From positions 282,719 through 346,718 of the forward strand of contig NZ_JAQSUW010000016.1 of NCBI RefSeq assembly GCF_028649395.1: a DNA stretch of 64,000 nucleotides, read 5' to 3'. Source of the DNA: Pseudomonas sp. Gutcm_11s. GTDB lineage: Bacteria > Pseudomonadota > Gammaproteobacteria > Pseudomonadales > Pseudomonadaceae. The position numbers were made by a program, and so were the translations under genes. The notes under the pieces are model-generated. The model saw nothing but the letters and a program-made list of their open reading frames with translations. It was not told the DNA's origin and searched no databases. Positions 35,486 through 44,930 of this stretch are shown here, piece after piece. The number at the start of each line of letters is the position of its first letter. Position 1 is the first letter of the stretch.

Positions 35486-38302
35486 TCAACGCGCTAGCGC
35501 ACGCGGGCGGGTGACCCGGTCCACCAGGTAGACCAAGCCGTGGTAGTCGATGCCGCTGTGGGTCGACAGGCCGATCTCGCAGGTGCGACTGGTGGAGATG
35601 CCTTCCTCGCAGATCTGTACCGCGTCCTTCAGCGAGCGCAGCGAGTGGGCGTTCAGTTCCGGCGTGGTGAAGCCCTTGTCGCCGGCGAAGCCGCAGCAGT
35701 GGATGCCCTCGGGGATCACCACTTCCTTGGCGCAGCGGCGGGCGATGTCGATCAGCCCCTGGGCCTCGCCCAGGTGCTGGGTGGAGCAGGTGACATGCAC
35801 CGCCACCGGCTTGTCCTGCGGGGTGAATTCCAGGCGCTCGAACAGCTGCTCGCGGATGAACTTCACCGGGTCATGCAGGCGCAGCCGTGAATCGAGGCCG
35901 TCCTGGATCAGGCGCAGGGTGCAGGGGCTGGTGTCGCAGTAGATCGGGTCGAGGCCGCCGCGGCTGGCCTTGAGCAGCGCATCGACCAGCTCCTGCTTCT
36001 TGCGTTCGGCCTGTTCCGGGTAGCCCTTGGAGGCGAACGGCTGGCCGCAGCAGAGGTTGTCCGAGTCTGCGGGGAACACCACTTGGAAGCCGGCCTTTTC
36101 CAGCAGGCGACGGGTCTTGTCGATCAGCGGCGTCTGCTCGGCATCGGCGAAGGCCGGGCCCATGGCGCGCGAGATGCAGGCGGCGAGGTAGACCACCCGT
36201 GGTCGCGCATCGTCGCTGAAGGTGGGCAGGTCGAGGTTGCGCACCGGTTGCGGCATGGCCGGCGTCCACTGCGGCACGCGGCCGGCGCTGGCCTTGTGCA
36301 GCAGGGCCGAGGTCTTGCCCAGCAGCGGTGCGCCCATCAGCATGCGCGCGCCGTTGGCCACGTGCAGCATGACCCGTGCGCCCTGCAGGGTGCGGTGGAA
36401 GTTCGCGGCCAGCCAGTCGGCGCTGCGTCCGTGCTCGGCGTCGCGGGCGCGCAGTTTGCGCACCAGGTCGCCGGTGTTGATGCCTACCGGGCAGCGCTGC
36501 GAGCACAGGCCGGTGGCGGCGCAGGTGTCCACGCCCTGGTAGTGGTAGGCGGCTTCCAGTTCGGTGGTGTCGACGCCGGCGCGCTTGCGCGCCTGGATAT
36601 CACGCCAGATCACGATGCGCTGGCGCGGCGTCAGGGTCAGTCCCTTGGACGGGCACACTGGCTCGCAGAAGCCGCACTCGATGCACTTGTCGACGATCTC
36701 GTCGGCGGCCGGCAGCGGTTTGAGGTTCTTCAGGTGGATCTGCGGATCTTCCGACAGCACCACGTCCGGGTTGAGGATGCCCAGCGGGTCGAGCAGGCGC
36801 TTGATGGTCCACATCAGCTGGTAGGCCTCGCTGCCCCACTCCAGCTCGACGAAGGGCGCCATGTTGCGCCCTGTGCCGTGCTCGGCCTTGAGCGCACCGC
36901 CGAACTCCACCGCTACCAGCTGCGCCACGTCCTGCATGAAGGACTCATAACGCGCGACCTGGACTGGATCTTCGAAGCCCTGGGTGAAGACGAAGTGCAG
37001 GTTGCCCTCCAGGGCGTGGCCGAACAGGATGGCCTCGTCGTAGCGGTGTTTCTCCAGCAGCTCGATCAGGCGGTTGACGCCCTCGGCCAGGCGCTCCACC
37101 GGGAAGGTGACGTCCTCGATGATCACTGTGGTGCCGGTCTGGCGCACGGCGCCGACGGCGGGGAAGGTCTCCTTGCGGATCTTCCACAGCTGGTTGTAGA
37201 CGGCCGGGTCCTCGCTGAAGTCGACCTGCTTTTCCACCGGGAAGTGGGCGATGGCGGCCATGATCTGGCCGATCTGCTCATGCAGCAGCGACTGGCTGGC
37301 GGCGCGCGATTCGATGAGCAGGGCGCAGGCGCCGTTCGACAGGCTCTGCACCCACTCGGGCATGCCCTTCATGTTCTCCACCGAGCGCAGGCTGCGGCGG
37401 TCGAGCAACTCCACCGCGGACACCGGCTGCTGTTTGAGCAGCGGCACGGCCTGGCAGCAGCTCTCCACGTCGGGGAAGACGATCAGTGCGCTGGCCTTGT
37501 GCGGGTGCTCCGGCACGGTGTCGTAGGTCACCGCGCTGATAAAGCCCAGGGTGCCCTCGGAGCCGACCATCAGGTGGTTGAGGATGTCGATCGGCTCGTC
37601 GAAGTCGACCAGCGCATTGAGCGAGAAGCCGGTGGTGTTCTTCAGCCGGTACTTGTGGCGGATCTTGTCGGCCAGCGCGGTGTTGGCGCGGGTCTGCCGG
37701 CCCAGCTCGGCCAGGGTGTCGAGCAGCGTGCCGTGGCTCTGGCGGAATGCCTTGATGCTGGCAGCGTCCTCGCTGTCCAGCACGCTACCGTCGGCCAGCA
37801 CCACGCGCAGGCCGGCGAGGGTCTTGTAGGTGTTCTGCGCCGTGCCGCAGCACATGCCGCTGGAGTTGTTGGCGACGATGCCGCCGATCTTCGCCGCGTT
37901 GATCGAGGCCGGGTCGGGGCCGATCTTGCGGCCCAGTGGGGCCAGCCAGGCGTTGGCCTGGGCGCCGATTACACCGGGCTGCAGGCGGATTTGCGCGCCG
38001 TTCGCGCGGATGTCGCGCCCGTTCCAGCTGTCGCCGAGGACGATCAGCACCGAGTCGCTGATGGCCTGGCCAGAGAGGCTGGTGCCGGCGGCGCGGAAGG
38101 TCACCGGCACGCGCTGGGTGCTGGCCAGTTCGAGCAGGCGCACCACCTCGGCCTCGGATTCGACCCGCACGACCAGCTTAGGAATCAGCCGGTAGAAGCT
38201 GGCGTCGGTGCCGAAGGCCAGGGTCGACAGTGGGTCGTCGAACAGGCGCTCGCGCGGGATCAGACGGTGGACTTCGGCGAGGAAGGCGGCGGGCAGGCTC
38301 AT
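35486..38302 (-). CDS. dld: FAD- and iron-sulfur-dependent D-lactate dehydrogenase
   Basis: A 938-residue protein. It has an N-terminal FAD-binding (PCMH) domain (RVPVTFRAAGTSLSGQAISD; CCGTAQNTYKTL), FAD-oxidase C-terminal domain, two 4Fe-4S motifs (CIECGFCEPVCPSKG near 535, CAATGLCSQRCPVGI near 590) and CCG domains (CCGQPF; HCCGFAGDKGFT). In Pseudomonas the gene at the end of the lld operon codes for the NAD-independent D-lactate dehydrogenase feeding the respiratory chain. The ATG at 38302 follows GGAG; an in-frame ATG 18 bases earlier lacks one. Last gene of lldP-lldD-dld. Confidence 0.88.
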   Translation of the reverse strand: MSLPAAFLAEVHRLIPRERLFDDPLSTLAFGTDASFYRLIPKLVVRVESEAEVVRLLELASTQRVPVTFRAAGTSLSGQAISDSVLIVLGDSWNGRDIRANGAQIRLQPGVIGAQANAWLAPLGRKIGPDPASINAAKIGGIVANNSSGMCCGTAQNTYKTLAGLRVVLADGSVLDSEDAASIKAFRQSHGTLLDTLAELGRQTRANTALADKIRHKYRLKNTTGFSLNALVDFDEPIDILNHLMVGSEGTLGFISAVTYDTVPEHPHKASALIVFPDVESCCQAVPLLKQQPVSAVELLDRRSLRSVENMKGMPEWVQSLSNGACALLIESRAASQSLLHEQIGQIMAAIAHFPVEKQVDFSEDPAVYNQLWKIRKETFPAVGAVRQTGTTVIIEDVTFPVERLAEGVNRLIELLEKHRYDEAILFGHALEGNLHFVFTQGFEDPVQVARYESFMQDVAQLVAVEFGGALKAEHGTGRNMAPFVELEWGSEAYQLMWTIKRLLDPLGILNPDVVLSEDPQIHLKNLKPLPAADEIVDKCIECGFCEPVCPSKGLTLTPRQRIVIWRDIQARKRAGVDTTELEAAYHYQGVDTCAATGLCSQRCPVGINTGDLVRKLRARDAEHGRSADWLAANFHRTLQGARVMLHVANGARMLMGAPLLGKTSALLHKASAGRVPQWTPAMPQPVRNLDLPTFSDDARPRVVYLAACISRAMGPAFADAEQTPLIDKTRRLLEKAGFQVVFPADSDNLCCGQPFASKGYPEQAERKKQELVDALLKASRGGLDPIYCDTSPCTLRLIQDGLDSRLRLHDPVKFIREQLFERLEFTPQDKPVAVHVTCSTQHLGEAQGLIDIARRCAKEVVIPEGIHCCGFAGDKGFTTPELNAHSLRSLKDAVQICEEGISTSRTCEIGLSTHSGIDYHGLVYLVDRVTRPRALAR

Positions 38303-38464
38303 GCGTGCTCCATGTTTCACGGTAGGTGCGGGCCGCTTGTGGCGGCTCGCTGGATCTTATTGTGGGCTACACCGGCGGACCTATCGGCCAGTCCGGCTGC
38401 GCCACCGGCATATGTGTGCGCCGGCGGCGTTTCCGCGCCCGGGTAGGGCACGGAGGGCTGGGCG

Positions 38465-39610
38465 TCAGACGCCCAGTTCACGCACCAGCGAGTCGCGGCT
38501 GATGTCGGCGATCGACTTGGCGCCGGTCAGGACCATGGCCACGCGCATCTCCTTCTCGAACAGGTCGAGCAGGTTGCTCACGCCGGCACCACCGGCTGCG
38601 GCCAGGGCGTAGACGAAGGCGCGGCCGAGCATCACGCCATCGGCGCCGAGGGCGAGCATGCGCACCACGTCGAGGCCGGTACGGATGCCGGAGTCGGCGA
38701 GGATCTTCAGCTCACCCTTCACCGCGTCGGCGATGGCTGGCAGGGCGCGGGCGCTGGACAGCACGCCGTCGAGCTGGCGGCCGCCGTGGTTGGACACGAC
38801 GATGCCGTCGGCGCCGAATTTCACGGCGTCGCGTGCGTCTTCGGGGTCGAGGATGCCTTTGATTACCATCGGGCCGTCCCAGAATTCACGGATCCATTCC
38901 AGGTCCTTCCAGGAGATCGACGGGTCGAAGTTGGCCCCCAGCCAGCCGATGTAGTCGGCCAAGCCGGTGGGGTTGCCACGGTAGGTGGAGATGTTGCCGA
39001 GGTCGTGCGGCTTGCCCAGCACGCCCACGTCCCAGGCCCAGGCCGGGTGGGTAACGGCTTGCAGCATGCGCCGCGCGGCGGCGTTCGGGCCGCTCATGCC
39101 GGAATGGGCGTCGCGGTAGCGCGCGCCGGGGGTGGGCATGTCGACGGTGAACACCAGAGTGGTGACGCCGGCAGCCTTGGCCCGCTCCAGGGCGTTGCGC
39201 ATGAAGCCGCGGTCCTTCAGCACGTAGAGCTGGAACCACATCGGCCGGTCGATGCTTGGTGCCACTTCCTCGATCGGGCAGACCGAGACGGTGGACAGGG
39301 TGAAGGGGATGCCCTTGGCCGCCGCCGCCTTTGCCGCCTGCACCTCGCCGCGGCGGGCGTACATGCCGGTCAGGCCGACCGGGGCCAGGGCCACCGGCAT
39401 GGCCAGCTTCTCGCCGAACAGCTCGGTTTCCAGGCTCAGCTCGGACATGTTCTTCAGCACGCGCTGCCGCAGGGCGATGCCGGCCAGGTCCTCGACGTTG
39501 CGCCGCATCGTGTACTCGGCGTACGCGCCGCCGTCGATGTAGTGGAACAGGAACGGCGGCAGCTTGCGCTGCGCGGCGGCGCGGTAGTCGGTGGAGGCGG
39601 AAATGATCAT
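38465..39610 (-). CDS. lldD: L-lactate dehydrogenase (FMN, quinone-linked)
   Basis: A 381-residue member of the alpha-hydroxy-acid oxidase family, the usual length of LldD. Motifs include the N-terminal YRAAAQRKLPPFLFHYIDGGAY, ALAPVGLTGMYARRGEVQAA (FMN), IVSNHGGRQLDG with the catalytic His near 276 and a following Arg, and the glycine-rich LADSGIRTGLDVVRML phosphate-binding segment. It oxidises L-lactate to pyruvate at the inner membrane. It lies 55 bases after lldP and 162 before dld. Confidence 0.94.
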   Translation of the reverse strand: MIISASTDYRAAAQRKLPPFLFHYIDGGAYAEYTMRRNVEDLAGIALRQRVLKNMSELSLETELFGEKLAMPVALAPVGLTGMYARRGEVQAAKAAAAKGIPFTLSTVSVCPIEEVAPSIDRPMWFQLYVLKDRGFMRNALERAKAAGVTTLVFTVDMPTPGARYRDAHSGMSGPNAAARRMLQAVTHPAWAWDVGVLGKPHDLGNISTYRGNPTGLADYIGWLGANFDPSISWKDLEWIREFWDGPMVIKGILDPEDARDAVKFGADGIVVSNHGGRQLDGVLSSARALPAIADAVKGELKILADSGIRTGLDVVRMLALGADGVMLGRAFVYALAAAGGAGVSNLLDLFEKEMRVAMVLTGAKSIADISRDSLVRELGV

Positions 39611-39665
39611 GGAGGCAGTTTCCCGAAATGAAGATGCCGGGCCTCGCGGCCCGGCGGGTCGCTCA

Positions 39666-41351
39666 TCAATGCACGAGCATGCCGGTCAGCCAGTAGGCCT
39701 GGACCAGAGTGATCAGGCCGACGAAGGTGGCGAAGATCAGGCTGTGCTTGAGGGTGAAGCGGAACAGGTCGGATTCCTTGCCGACCATGCCGGTGGCAGC
39801 GCAGGCCACGGCGATGGATTGAGGCGAGATCATCTTGCCGGTCACGCCACCGCTGGTGTTGGCCGCTACCAGCAGGGTGTCGTTGACCCCGATCTGGTGC
39901 GCGGTGGTGGCCTGCAGCGAGCCGAACAGGGCGTTGGACGAGGTGTCCGAGCCGGTCAGGAATACGCCCAGCCAGCCGAGGAACGGCGAGAAGAATGGGA
40001 ACAGCGAGCCGGTGCCAGCCAGGACCAGGGCCATGGTGGTGGACATGCCGGAGAAGTTGGTGACGAAGGCGAAGGCCAGCACCATGCCGATCGACAGGAT
40101 CGGCCACTTAAGCTCGATGAAGGTTTCCTTGAAAGTGGTCAGACCAGTTTTGATATCGATCTTCAGGATCAGCATGGAGATCAGGGCCGAGAAGAAGATC
40201 GCAGTGCCGGTGGCGGAGATCGGGTCCAGCTTGAACACGGCCGGGATGGCGGTGGGAGCGGCAACGATCGGCGCGACCTTCATCACCAGCTGGTCCAGGT
40301 GCGGGATGGCGAACAGGAAGACGAAGCTCTCCAGTGCGCCGCCCGGGGCGAACAGGGCCTTGAACGGCTTGAGGGTCCAGATGGTGACCAGCACGGTCAG
40401 CACCAGGAAGGGCGACCAGGCCTTGAGGATCTCACCGAAGCTGTACGGCGACGGGGTGGCACCGCTCTGGCCGCCGAAACCGCCCAGGGTGGCGCCGCCG
40501 CCGGAGACGCCGACCACTTCGCTGTCTTCGGCGCGACGCGGGCTCCAGACCTTGAGGAACAGGGTCAGGCTGATCAGGCTGACCAGGGCCGAGGTGATGT
40601 CCGGCAGTTCCGGGCCGATGAAGTTGGAGGTGAAGTACTGGGTGACGGCGAAGCTGCCACCGGCGACCAGCGCGGCCGGCCAGGTTTCCTTCACGCCTTT
40701 CCAGCCATCCATCATCGCCACCAGCCAGAACGGCACGATGATCGACAGCAGCGGCAGCTGGCGGCCAGTCATGGCGCCAATCTTGAACGCATCGATGCCG
40801 GTGACCTGACCGGCCACGGTGATCGGGATGCCCAGGGCGCCGAAGGCCACCGGTGCGGTGTTGGCGATCAGGCATAGGCCGGCGGCGTACAGCGGGTTGA
40901 AGCCGAGGCCGACGAGCAGGGCGGCGGTGATCGCCACCGGCGCGCCGAAGCCGGCCGCGCCCTCGAGGAAGGCGCCGAAGGAGAAGCCGATCAGCAGCAC
41001 CTGCAGGCGCTGGTCGTCGGTAATCGACAGCACCGAGCTGCGGATCACCTCAAACTGGCCGCTCTTGACCGCGAGTTTGTAGAGAAACACCGCGGCGACG
41101 ATGATCCAGGCGATCGGCCACAGGCCGTAGGCGAAGCCGTAGCCGGCTGCTGCGAAGGCTTTCTCAGCCGGCATGCCGAAGGCGAAGATCGCCACCAGCA
41201 GTGACAGTGCCAAGGTGATGGTGCCGGCGATGTGGCCCTTGAGGCGGAACACGGCCAGGGCCAGGAAGAAGAAGATTATCGGGATCAGTGCGGCGAGCGC
41301 CGACAGGCCAAGGCTGCCGAGCGGGGTATAGATCTGTTGCCAGGTTTGCAT
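39666..41351 (-). CDS. lldP: L-lactate permease
   Basis: A 561-residue LctP-family transporter with about 12-14 membrane helices, including the family segments FGAFLEGAAGFGAPVAITAALLVGLGF and FLTGSDTSSNALFGSLQ. It imports lactate with protons. First gene of the lldP-lldD-dld operon, starting 118 bases from the LldR palindrome in the divergent promoter region. Confidence 0.94.
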   Translation of the reverse strand: MQTWQQIYTPLGSLGLSALAALIPIIFFFLALAVFRLKGHIAGTITLALSLLVAIFAFGMPAEKAFAAAGYGFAYGLWPIAWIIVAAVFLYKLAVKSGQFEVIRSSVLSITDDQRLQVLLIGFSFGAFLEGAAGFGAPVAITAALLVGLGFNPLYAAGLCLIANTAPVAFGALGIPITVAGQVTGIDAFKIGAMTGRQLPLLSIIVPFWLVAMMDGWKGVKETWPAALVAGGSFAVTQYFTSNFIGPELPDITSALVSLISLTLFLKVWSPRRAEDSEVVGVSGGGATLGGFGGQSGATPSPYSFGEILKAWSPFLVLTVLVTIWTLKPFKALFAPGGALESFVFLFAIPHLDQLVMKVAPIVAAPTAIPAVFKLDPISATGTAIFFSALISMLILKIDIKTGLTTFKETFIELKWPILSIGMVLAFAFVTNFSGMSTTMALVLAGTGSLFPFFSPFLGWLGVFLTGSDTSSNALFGSLQATTAHQIGVNDTLLVAANTSGGVTGKMISPQSIAVACAATGMVGKESDLFRFTLKHSLIFATFVGLITLVQAYWLTGMLVH

Positions 41352-41452
41352 TGCGGGTGGCTCCCTAGTTGTTTTTGGAGGTGCCTTGCGCTCGGTGATC
41401 GACAGGCTTCTGGCCTGGCGGCGGCAGATCGAGCGACTCGATGACTTGAGAT

Positions 41453-41469
41453 AATTGGTAATACCAATT
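41453..41469. promoter_or_regulatory. LldR operator
   Basis: A perfect 17-base palindrome AATTGGTAATACCAATT between divergent lldP and lldR. It matches the AATTGGT-N-ACCAATT form of LldR sites known in enterics and pseudomonads. Confidence 0.85.
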
Positions 41470-41650
41470 TACAAAGCCAGGCGCTCAGGGTAAAAGCCTG
41501 GCTCTTGGCATGTCAATTTGTGCGCCTGCGACTTTGGTCGAGTAGGGTGCTCATGTCGCATAGCTTGTGACGTCGGGCGGGGCTGGTTAGGCTGCCCGGC
41601 AAATGCCGTGGCAGTAGCCACGAGGTGCGGAAAGTGAGGGTGGAAGTGGT

Positions 41651-42415
41651 ATGACATTCGGTCAGGTGCGGCAGCGCCGCCTGTCGGACGACATCGTCAG
41701 TCAGCTCGAGTCGATGATCCTCGAGGGCACGCTCAAGCCGGGCGAGCGCCTGCCAGCGGAGCGGATGCTGGCCGAGCAGTTCGGCGTGTCACGCCCGTCG
41801 CTGCGCGAGGCGATCCAGAAGCTGGTGGCCAAGGGGCTGCTGGTCAGCCGCCAGGGTGGCGGCAACTACGTGGCGGCCGAGCTGGGCTCGACCTTCAGCG
41901 ATCCGCTGCTGCACCTGCTGGAGAGCAATCCGGATGCGCAGCGGGACCTGCTGGAGTTCCGCCACACGCTGGAGGGCTCCTGCGCCTTCTATGCAGCGCA
42001 GCGCGCCACGCCGGTCGACCACGAGCGCTTGCAGGCCGCCTTCGACGAGCTGCAGCGCTGCTATGCGCCGAACAGCAAGGCCAGCCGGGCGGAGGAGGGC
42101 GCGGCCGATGCGCGCTTCCACCTGGCCATCGCCGAGGCCAGTCACAACGCCGTGCTGCTGCACACCATTCGCGGCCTGTTCGACCTGCTCAAGCACAACG
42201 TGGTGACCAATATCGGCGGTATGTACCTGCAGCGCAGCGAGACGCGTGACCAGCTGCGCGCGCAGCATCAGGCGCTGTTCGAGGCGATCATCGGGCGTCG
42301 CGCCGAGGAGGCGCGCGATCTGTCGCACCACCACATCCACTATGTGCAGGAAGTGCTGGAGGAGGCGCAGCAAGAGGCCAAGCGGTTGGCCAGGTCGCAG
42401 CGCAGAGGTTTCTAG
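41651..42415 (+). CDS. lldR: GntR/FadR-family lactate regulator
   Basis: A 254-residue protein with an N-terminal winged helix (LESMILEGTLKPGERLPAERMLAEQFGVSRPSLREAIQKL, about 19-58) and a C-terminal FCD effector domain with metal-binding His residues (FHLAIAEASHN, RAQHQALFEAI, HHHIHYV). It is divergent from lldP with a palindromic operator between, so it probably represses the lactate genes until lactate binds. The start follows a GGTGG-rich stretch. Confidence 0.9.
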   Translation: MTFGQVRQRRLSDDIVSQLESMILEGTLKPGERLPAERMLAEQFGVSRPSLREAIQKLVAKGLLVSRQGGGNYVAAELGSTFSDPLLHLLESNPDAQRDLLEFRHTLEGSCAFYAAQRATPVDHERLQAAFDELQRCYAPNSKASRAEEGAADARFHLAIAEASHNAVLLHTIRGLFDLLKHNVVTNIGGMYLQRSETRDQLRAQHQALFEAIIGRRAEEARDLSHHHIHYVQEVLEEAQQEAKRLARSQRRGF

Positions 42416-42420
42416 CAGGC

Positions 42421-42444
42421 AGAAGAAAGGGCGCCTTGGCGCCC
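42421..42444 (-). terminator. Terminator between lldR and smpB
   Basis: Stem GGGCGCC (42429-42435) / GGCGCCC (42438-42444). On the minus strand it is followed by TTTCTTCT, so it mainly serves smpB; it may also slow transcription from lldR. Confidence 0.7.
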
Positions 42445-42936
42445 TTACTCGTCCTGGTTGCCCTTGCCCTTGGTGCGCATGGCACGCTGGACCTCGCGAT
42501 CGGCGTCCCGCTCTTTCTCGGTATGACGCTTGTCGAAGTCCTTCTTGCCCTTGGCCAGGGCGATCTCGCACTTGATCAGGTGCGCCTTCCAGTAGATCGA
42601 CAGGGCCACGCAGGTGTAGCCCTTCTGCTGTACCGAGCCGAACAGCTTGTCCAGCTCGCGCTTGTTCAGCAGCAGCTTGCGGGTGCGTGTCGGGTCGGCG
42701 ATGACGTGGGTGCTGGCAGTCTTAAGCGGGGTGATGTGGCAACCCATCAGCCAGGCTTCGTCATCTTTGAGCAGGATATAGCTGTCTACCAGCTGCGCCT
42801 TGCCGGCGCGCAGGCTCTTCACTTCCCAGCCGGACAGGACCAGGCCGGCCTCGAACTTGTGTTCGATGAAGTAGTCGTGCAGCGCCTTTTTGTTCAGCGC
42901 GATGGTCCCGGTGGGATGTTTCTTCTGCTTGGCCAT
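42445..42936 (-). CDS. smpB: SsrA-binding protein SmpB
   Basis: A 163-residue protein with the SmpB beta-barrel (KKALHDYFIEHKFEAGLVLSGWEVKSLRAGKAQL) and the C-terminal basic tail that enters the ribosome (KGKKDFDKRHTEKERDADREVQRAMR). It brings tmRNA to stalled ribosomes. The start MAKQKKHPTGTIALN was chosen; the frame is open upstream but without family similarity. It is divergent from ratA. Confidence 0.95.
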   Translation of the reverse strand: MAKQKKHPTGTIALNKKALHDYFIEHKFEAGLVLSGWEVKSLRAGKAQLVDSYILLKDDEAWLMGCHITPLKTASTHVIADPTRTRKLLLNKRELDKLFGSVQQKGYTCVALSIYWKAHLIKCEIALAKGKKDFDKRHTEKERDADREVQRAMRTKGKGNQDE

Positions 42937-43065
42937 AGGGCGCGCATTATAGGGAGTCGATGCGCCCGTGGCGACAGGTGCGCTTGAGGGGGCAGGTCGA
43001 ATTCCGCACAATGCGCGCTCCGTGGCGCCGGCAGGCCGGTGCAGCAGTTCAGGAATCCAAGGCTG

Positions 43066-43500
43066 ATGAGCACCCGCATTCAACGCTCGGCCCTGTTGCC
43101 TTATCCGGCGCAGGCCCTCTACAACCTGGTCAACGATGTGGCCAGCTACCCGCAGTTTCTGCCCTGGTGCGCGGCGTCCGAGGTGCTGGAGGCCAGCGAG
43201 AGCGAGATGCGCGCGACCCTGACTGTGGCCAAGGGTGGTGTCAGTCAGCAGTTCACCACGTGCAATCGGTTGGTGCCGGGCAAGTCCATCGAGATGCGCC
43301 TCGAAAGCGGCCCCTTCTCCCAGCTGCATGGTCTGTGGGAGTTCAAGGCTCTCGGTGATAAGGCCTGCAAGATCAGCCTGGACCTGACCTTCGATTACGC
43401 CGGTGCGCTGGTCAAGGCGACGCTCGGTCCGCTGTTCACCCAGGCTGCCAACACCATGGTCGATGCCTTCTGCCAGCGGGCCAAGCAGCTCAATGGCTGA
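43066..43500 (+). CDS. RatA/Coq10-like START-domain protein
   Basis: A 144-residue START/polyketide-cyclase fold protein (STRIQRSALLPYPAQALYNLVNDVASYPQFLPWCAASEVLE..., FCQRAKQLNG). The family includes E. coli RatA (reported to hinder 70S assembly) and the ubiquinone-binding Coq10. It is adjacent to rnfH as in most gammaproteobacteria. The start MSTRIQR was chosen; nine residues upstream are not conserved. Role in this organism: likely ubiquinone handling or ribosome association, undecided. Confidence 0.88.
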   Translation: MSTRIQRSALLPYPAQALYNLVNDVASYPQFLPWCAASEVLEASESEMRATLTVAKGGVSQQFTTCNRLVPGKSIEMRLESGPFSQLHGLWEFKALGDKACKISLDLTFDYAGALVKATLGPLFTQAANTMVDAFCQRAKQLNG

Positions 43501-43798
43501 GATTGTGGTCGAGGTGGTGTATGCCCTGGCTGGCGAGCAGAAGCTGCTGAGCCTGAGCGTGCCGCCTGGCACCACTGCGCGCGAGGCGGCGCTGCGCTCG
43601 GCGATGGACAAGCATTTTCCGGGTCTCGACCTGGCCGGCGCTGCGCTGGGGATTTTCGGCAAGGTGCTGGCCAAGCCGGAAGAGCGTGTGCTGGAGGCTG
43701 GCGAGCGCGTGGAAATCTACCGGCCGCTACTGGCTGACCCCAAGGAAGTGCGCAAGGCGCGAGCGGCCAAGGCCAGGGCGGCGCAGCAGACCGAGTGA
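43493..43798 (+). CDS. rnfH: RnfH-family ubiquitin-like protein
   Basis: A 101-residue beta-grasp protein: MAEIVVEVVYALAGEQKLLSLSVPPGTTAREAALRS... and GIFGKVLAKPEERVLEAGERVEIYRPLLADPKEVRKARA, the standard RnfH signature. It overlaps the preceding gene by eight bases, so the pair is translationally coupled. The biochemical role of the family is not settled. A terminator follows at once. Confidence 0.92.
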   Translation: MAEIVVEVVYALAGEQKLLSLSVPPGTTAREAALRSAMDKHFPGLDLAGAALGIFGKVLAKPEERVLEAGERVEIYRPLLADPKEVRKARAAKARAAQQTE

Positions 43799-43811
43799 TC
43801 GCGCAGGCATG

Positions 43812-43840
43812 AAAAAGCCCGGCATTGGCCGGGCTTTTTT
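43812..43840. terminator. Bidirectional terminator between rnfH and bamE
   Basis: AAAAAGCCCGGC ... GCCGGGCTTTTTT with a four-base loop. A/T runs on both sides serve both convergent genes. Confidence 0.9.
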
Positions 43841-43853
43841 CTGTGCGCCGTAC

Positions 43854-44372
43854 TTACTGCGGCTGCGGGTCCAGCGGCTCCGGAATCGGAACCGGAATCG
43901 GCTCGGCGGAGTCGACTTCGTTCTGGATCTGCTCCAGCAGCGAGCCCGGCTTGGCTGGCTCTTCGGCCTGCGGTTGCGGCTGGCTCTGCGGAGTGGTGGT
44001 GCCGGTGTCTTCGCCGAGGATTTCCTGGTCGCGGCTGACGCCAGGCATGAAGTCGCCGGCCAGACCGATCAGCTGATCGTTGCCGTCGAACTCCAGGCTG
44101 ATGCGTTCCTGATAACGCTGACGACCGCCCGGCTGGATGCTGTACAGATAATCCCAGCGCTTGGCGTGGAAAGTATCAGTGATCATCGGGTTACCCATGA
44201 TAAACCGCACTTGTCGCTGGGTCATTCCAGGCTTCAACTGGTCTATCATGTCCTGCGTAACGACATTGCCCTGCTGGATGTCGATTTTGTAAACCCCGGG
44301 AAACGAACAGCCGGCGAGTGCGAACAGACCCACGAGGGTGAGGCTGGGCAGCAAGAGCTTGGTGTTTTGCAT
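43854..44372 (-). CDS. bamE: Outer membrane lipoprotein BamE (OmlA)
   Basis: A 172-residue lipoprotein. Its signal peptide ends in the lipobox LAGC (Cys near residue 22) and the SmpA/OmlA domain follows (QGNVVTQDMIDQLKPGMTQRQVRFIMGNPMITDTFHAKRWDYLY). The Pro/Glu-rich C-terminal tail (PIPVPIPEPLDPQPQ) is longer than in E. coli. It is part of the BAM complex that inserts outer-membrane proteins. It is divergent from fur, the conserved omlA-fur arrangement of Pseudomonas. The start was chosen for its signal peptide; an upstream ATG adds 11 residues. Confidence 0.92.
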   Translation of the reverse strand: MQNTKLLLPSLTLVGLFALAGCSFPGVYKIDIQQGNVVTQDMIDQLKPGMTQRQVRFIMGNPMITDTFHAKRWDYLYSIQPGGRQRYQERISLEFDGNDQLIGLAGDFMPGVSRDQEILGEDTGTTTPQSQPQPQAEEPAKPGSLLEQIQNEVDSAEPIPVPIPEPLDPQPQ

Positions 44373-44469
44373 CGGTGGGTGACTTCCACTATCTTGGCTG
44401 GGCAAATTAAACCCCGATCATACCCGCATTAACGGGAGCTGCGAAGCAGCAAGCACGAGAAAGCCGACC

Positions 44470-44880
44470 ATGGTTGAAAACAACGAACTGCGCAAGGCTG
44501 GCCTGAAGGTCACCCTGCCGCGCGTGAAGATTCTGCAGATGCTGGACTCGACCGTTTCCGGTCAGCGCCACATGAGCGCCGAAGACGTGTACAAGGCCCT
44601 GATGGAGGCTGGTGAAGACGTCGGCCTGGCCACCGTCTACCGCGTTCTGACTCAGTTCGAGGCAGCCGGCCTGGTCGAGCGCCACAACTTCGATGGCGGC
44701 CACGCCGTATTCGAACTGGCTGATGGCGGCCACCACGACCACATGGTCTGCGTGGACTCCGGCGAGGTGATCGAATTCTTCGATCCGGAGATCGAGAAGC
44801 TGCAGAAGGAAATCGTCAAGCAGCACGGTTTCGAGCTGGTCGATCACAATCTGGTGCTGTACGTGCGCAAGAAGAAGTAA
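44470..44880 (+). CDS. fur: Ferric uptake regulator Fur
   Basis: A 136-residue Fur protein. The winged helix contains GLKVTLPRVKILQML...GLATVYRVLTQFEAAGLV and the metal-sensing segment is HAVFELADGGHHDHMVCVDSGEVIEF (HHDH). It ends in KKK and has the single Cys of the Pseudomonas type, lacking the CxxC pairs of E. coli Fur. It represses iron genes when loaded with Fe(II), probably including the fecI-type unit at the left of the window, though I see no strong box there. Confidence 0.96.
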   Translation: MVENNELRKAGLKVTLPRVKILQMLDSTVSGQRHMSAEDVYKALMEAGEDVGLATVYRVLTQFEAAGLVERHNFDGGHAVFELADGGHHDHMVCVDSGEVIEFFDPEIEKLQKEIVKQHGFELVDHNLVLYVRKKK

Positions 44881-44902
44881 GCGCAGCCAGTACTGGATAA
44901 AG

Positions 44903-44929
44903 AAAAGGCGCCTCGCGGGGCGCCTTTTT
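44903..44929. terminator. Terminator after fur
   Basis: AAAAGGCGCC / TCGCGG / GGCGCCTTTTT, T-run in the fur direction and A-run opposite. Confidence 0.9.
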
Positions 44930-44930
44930 C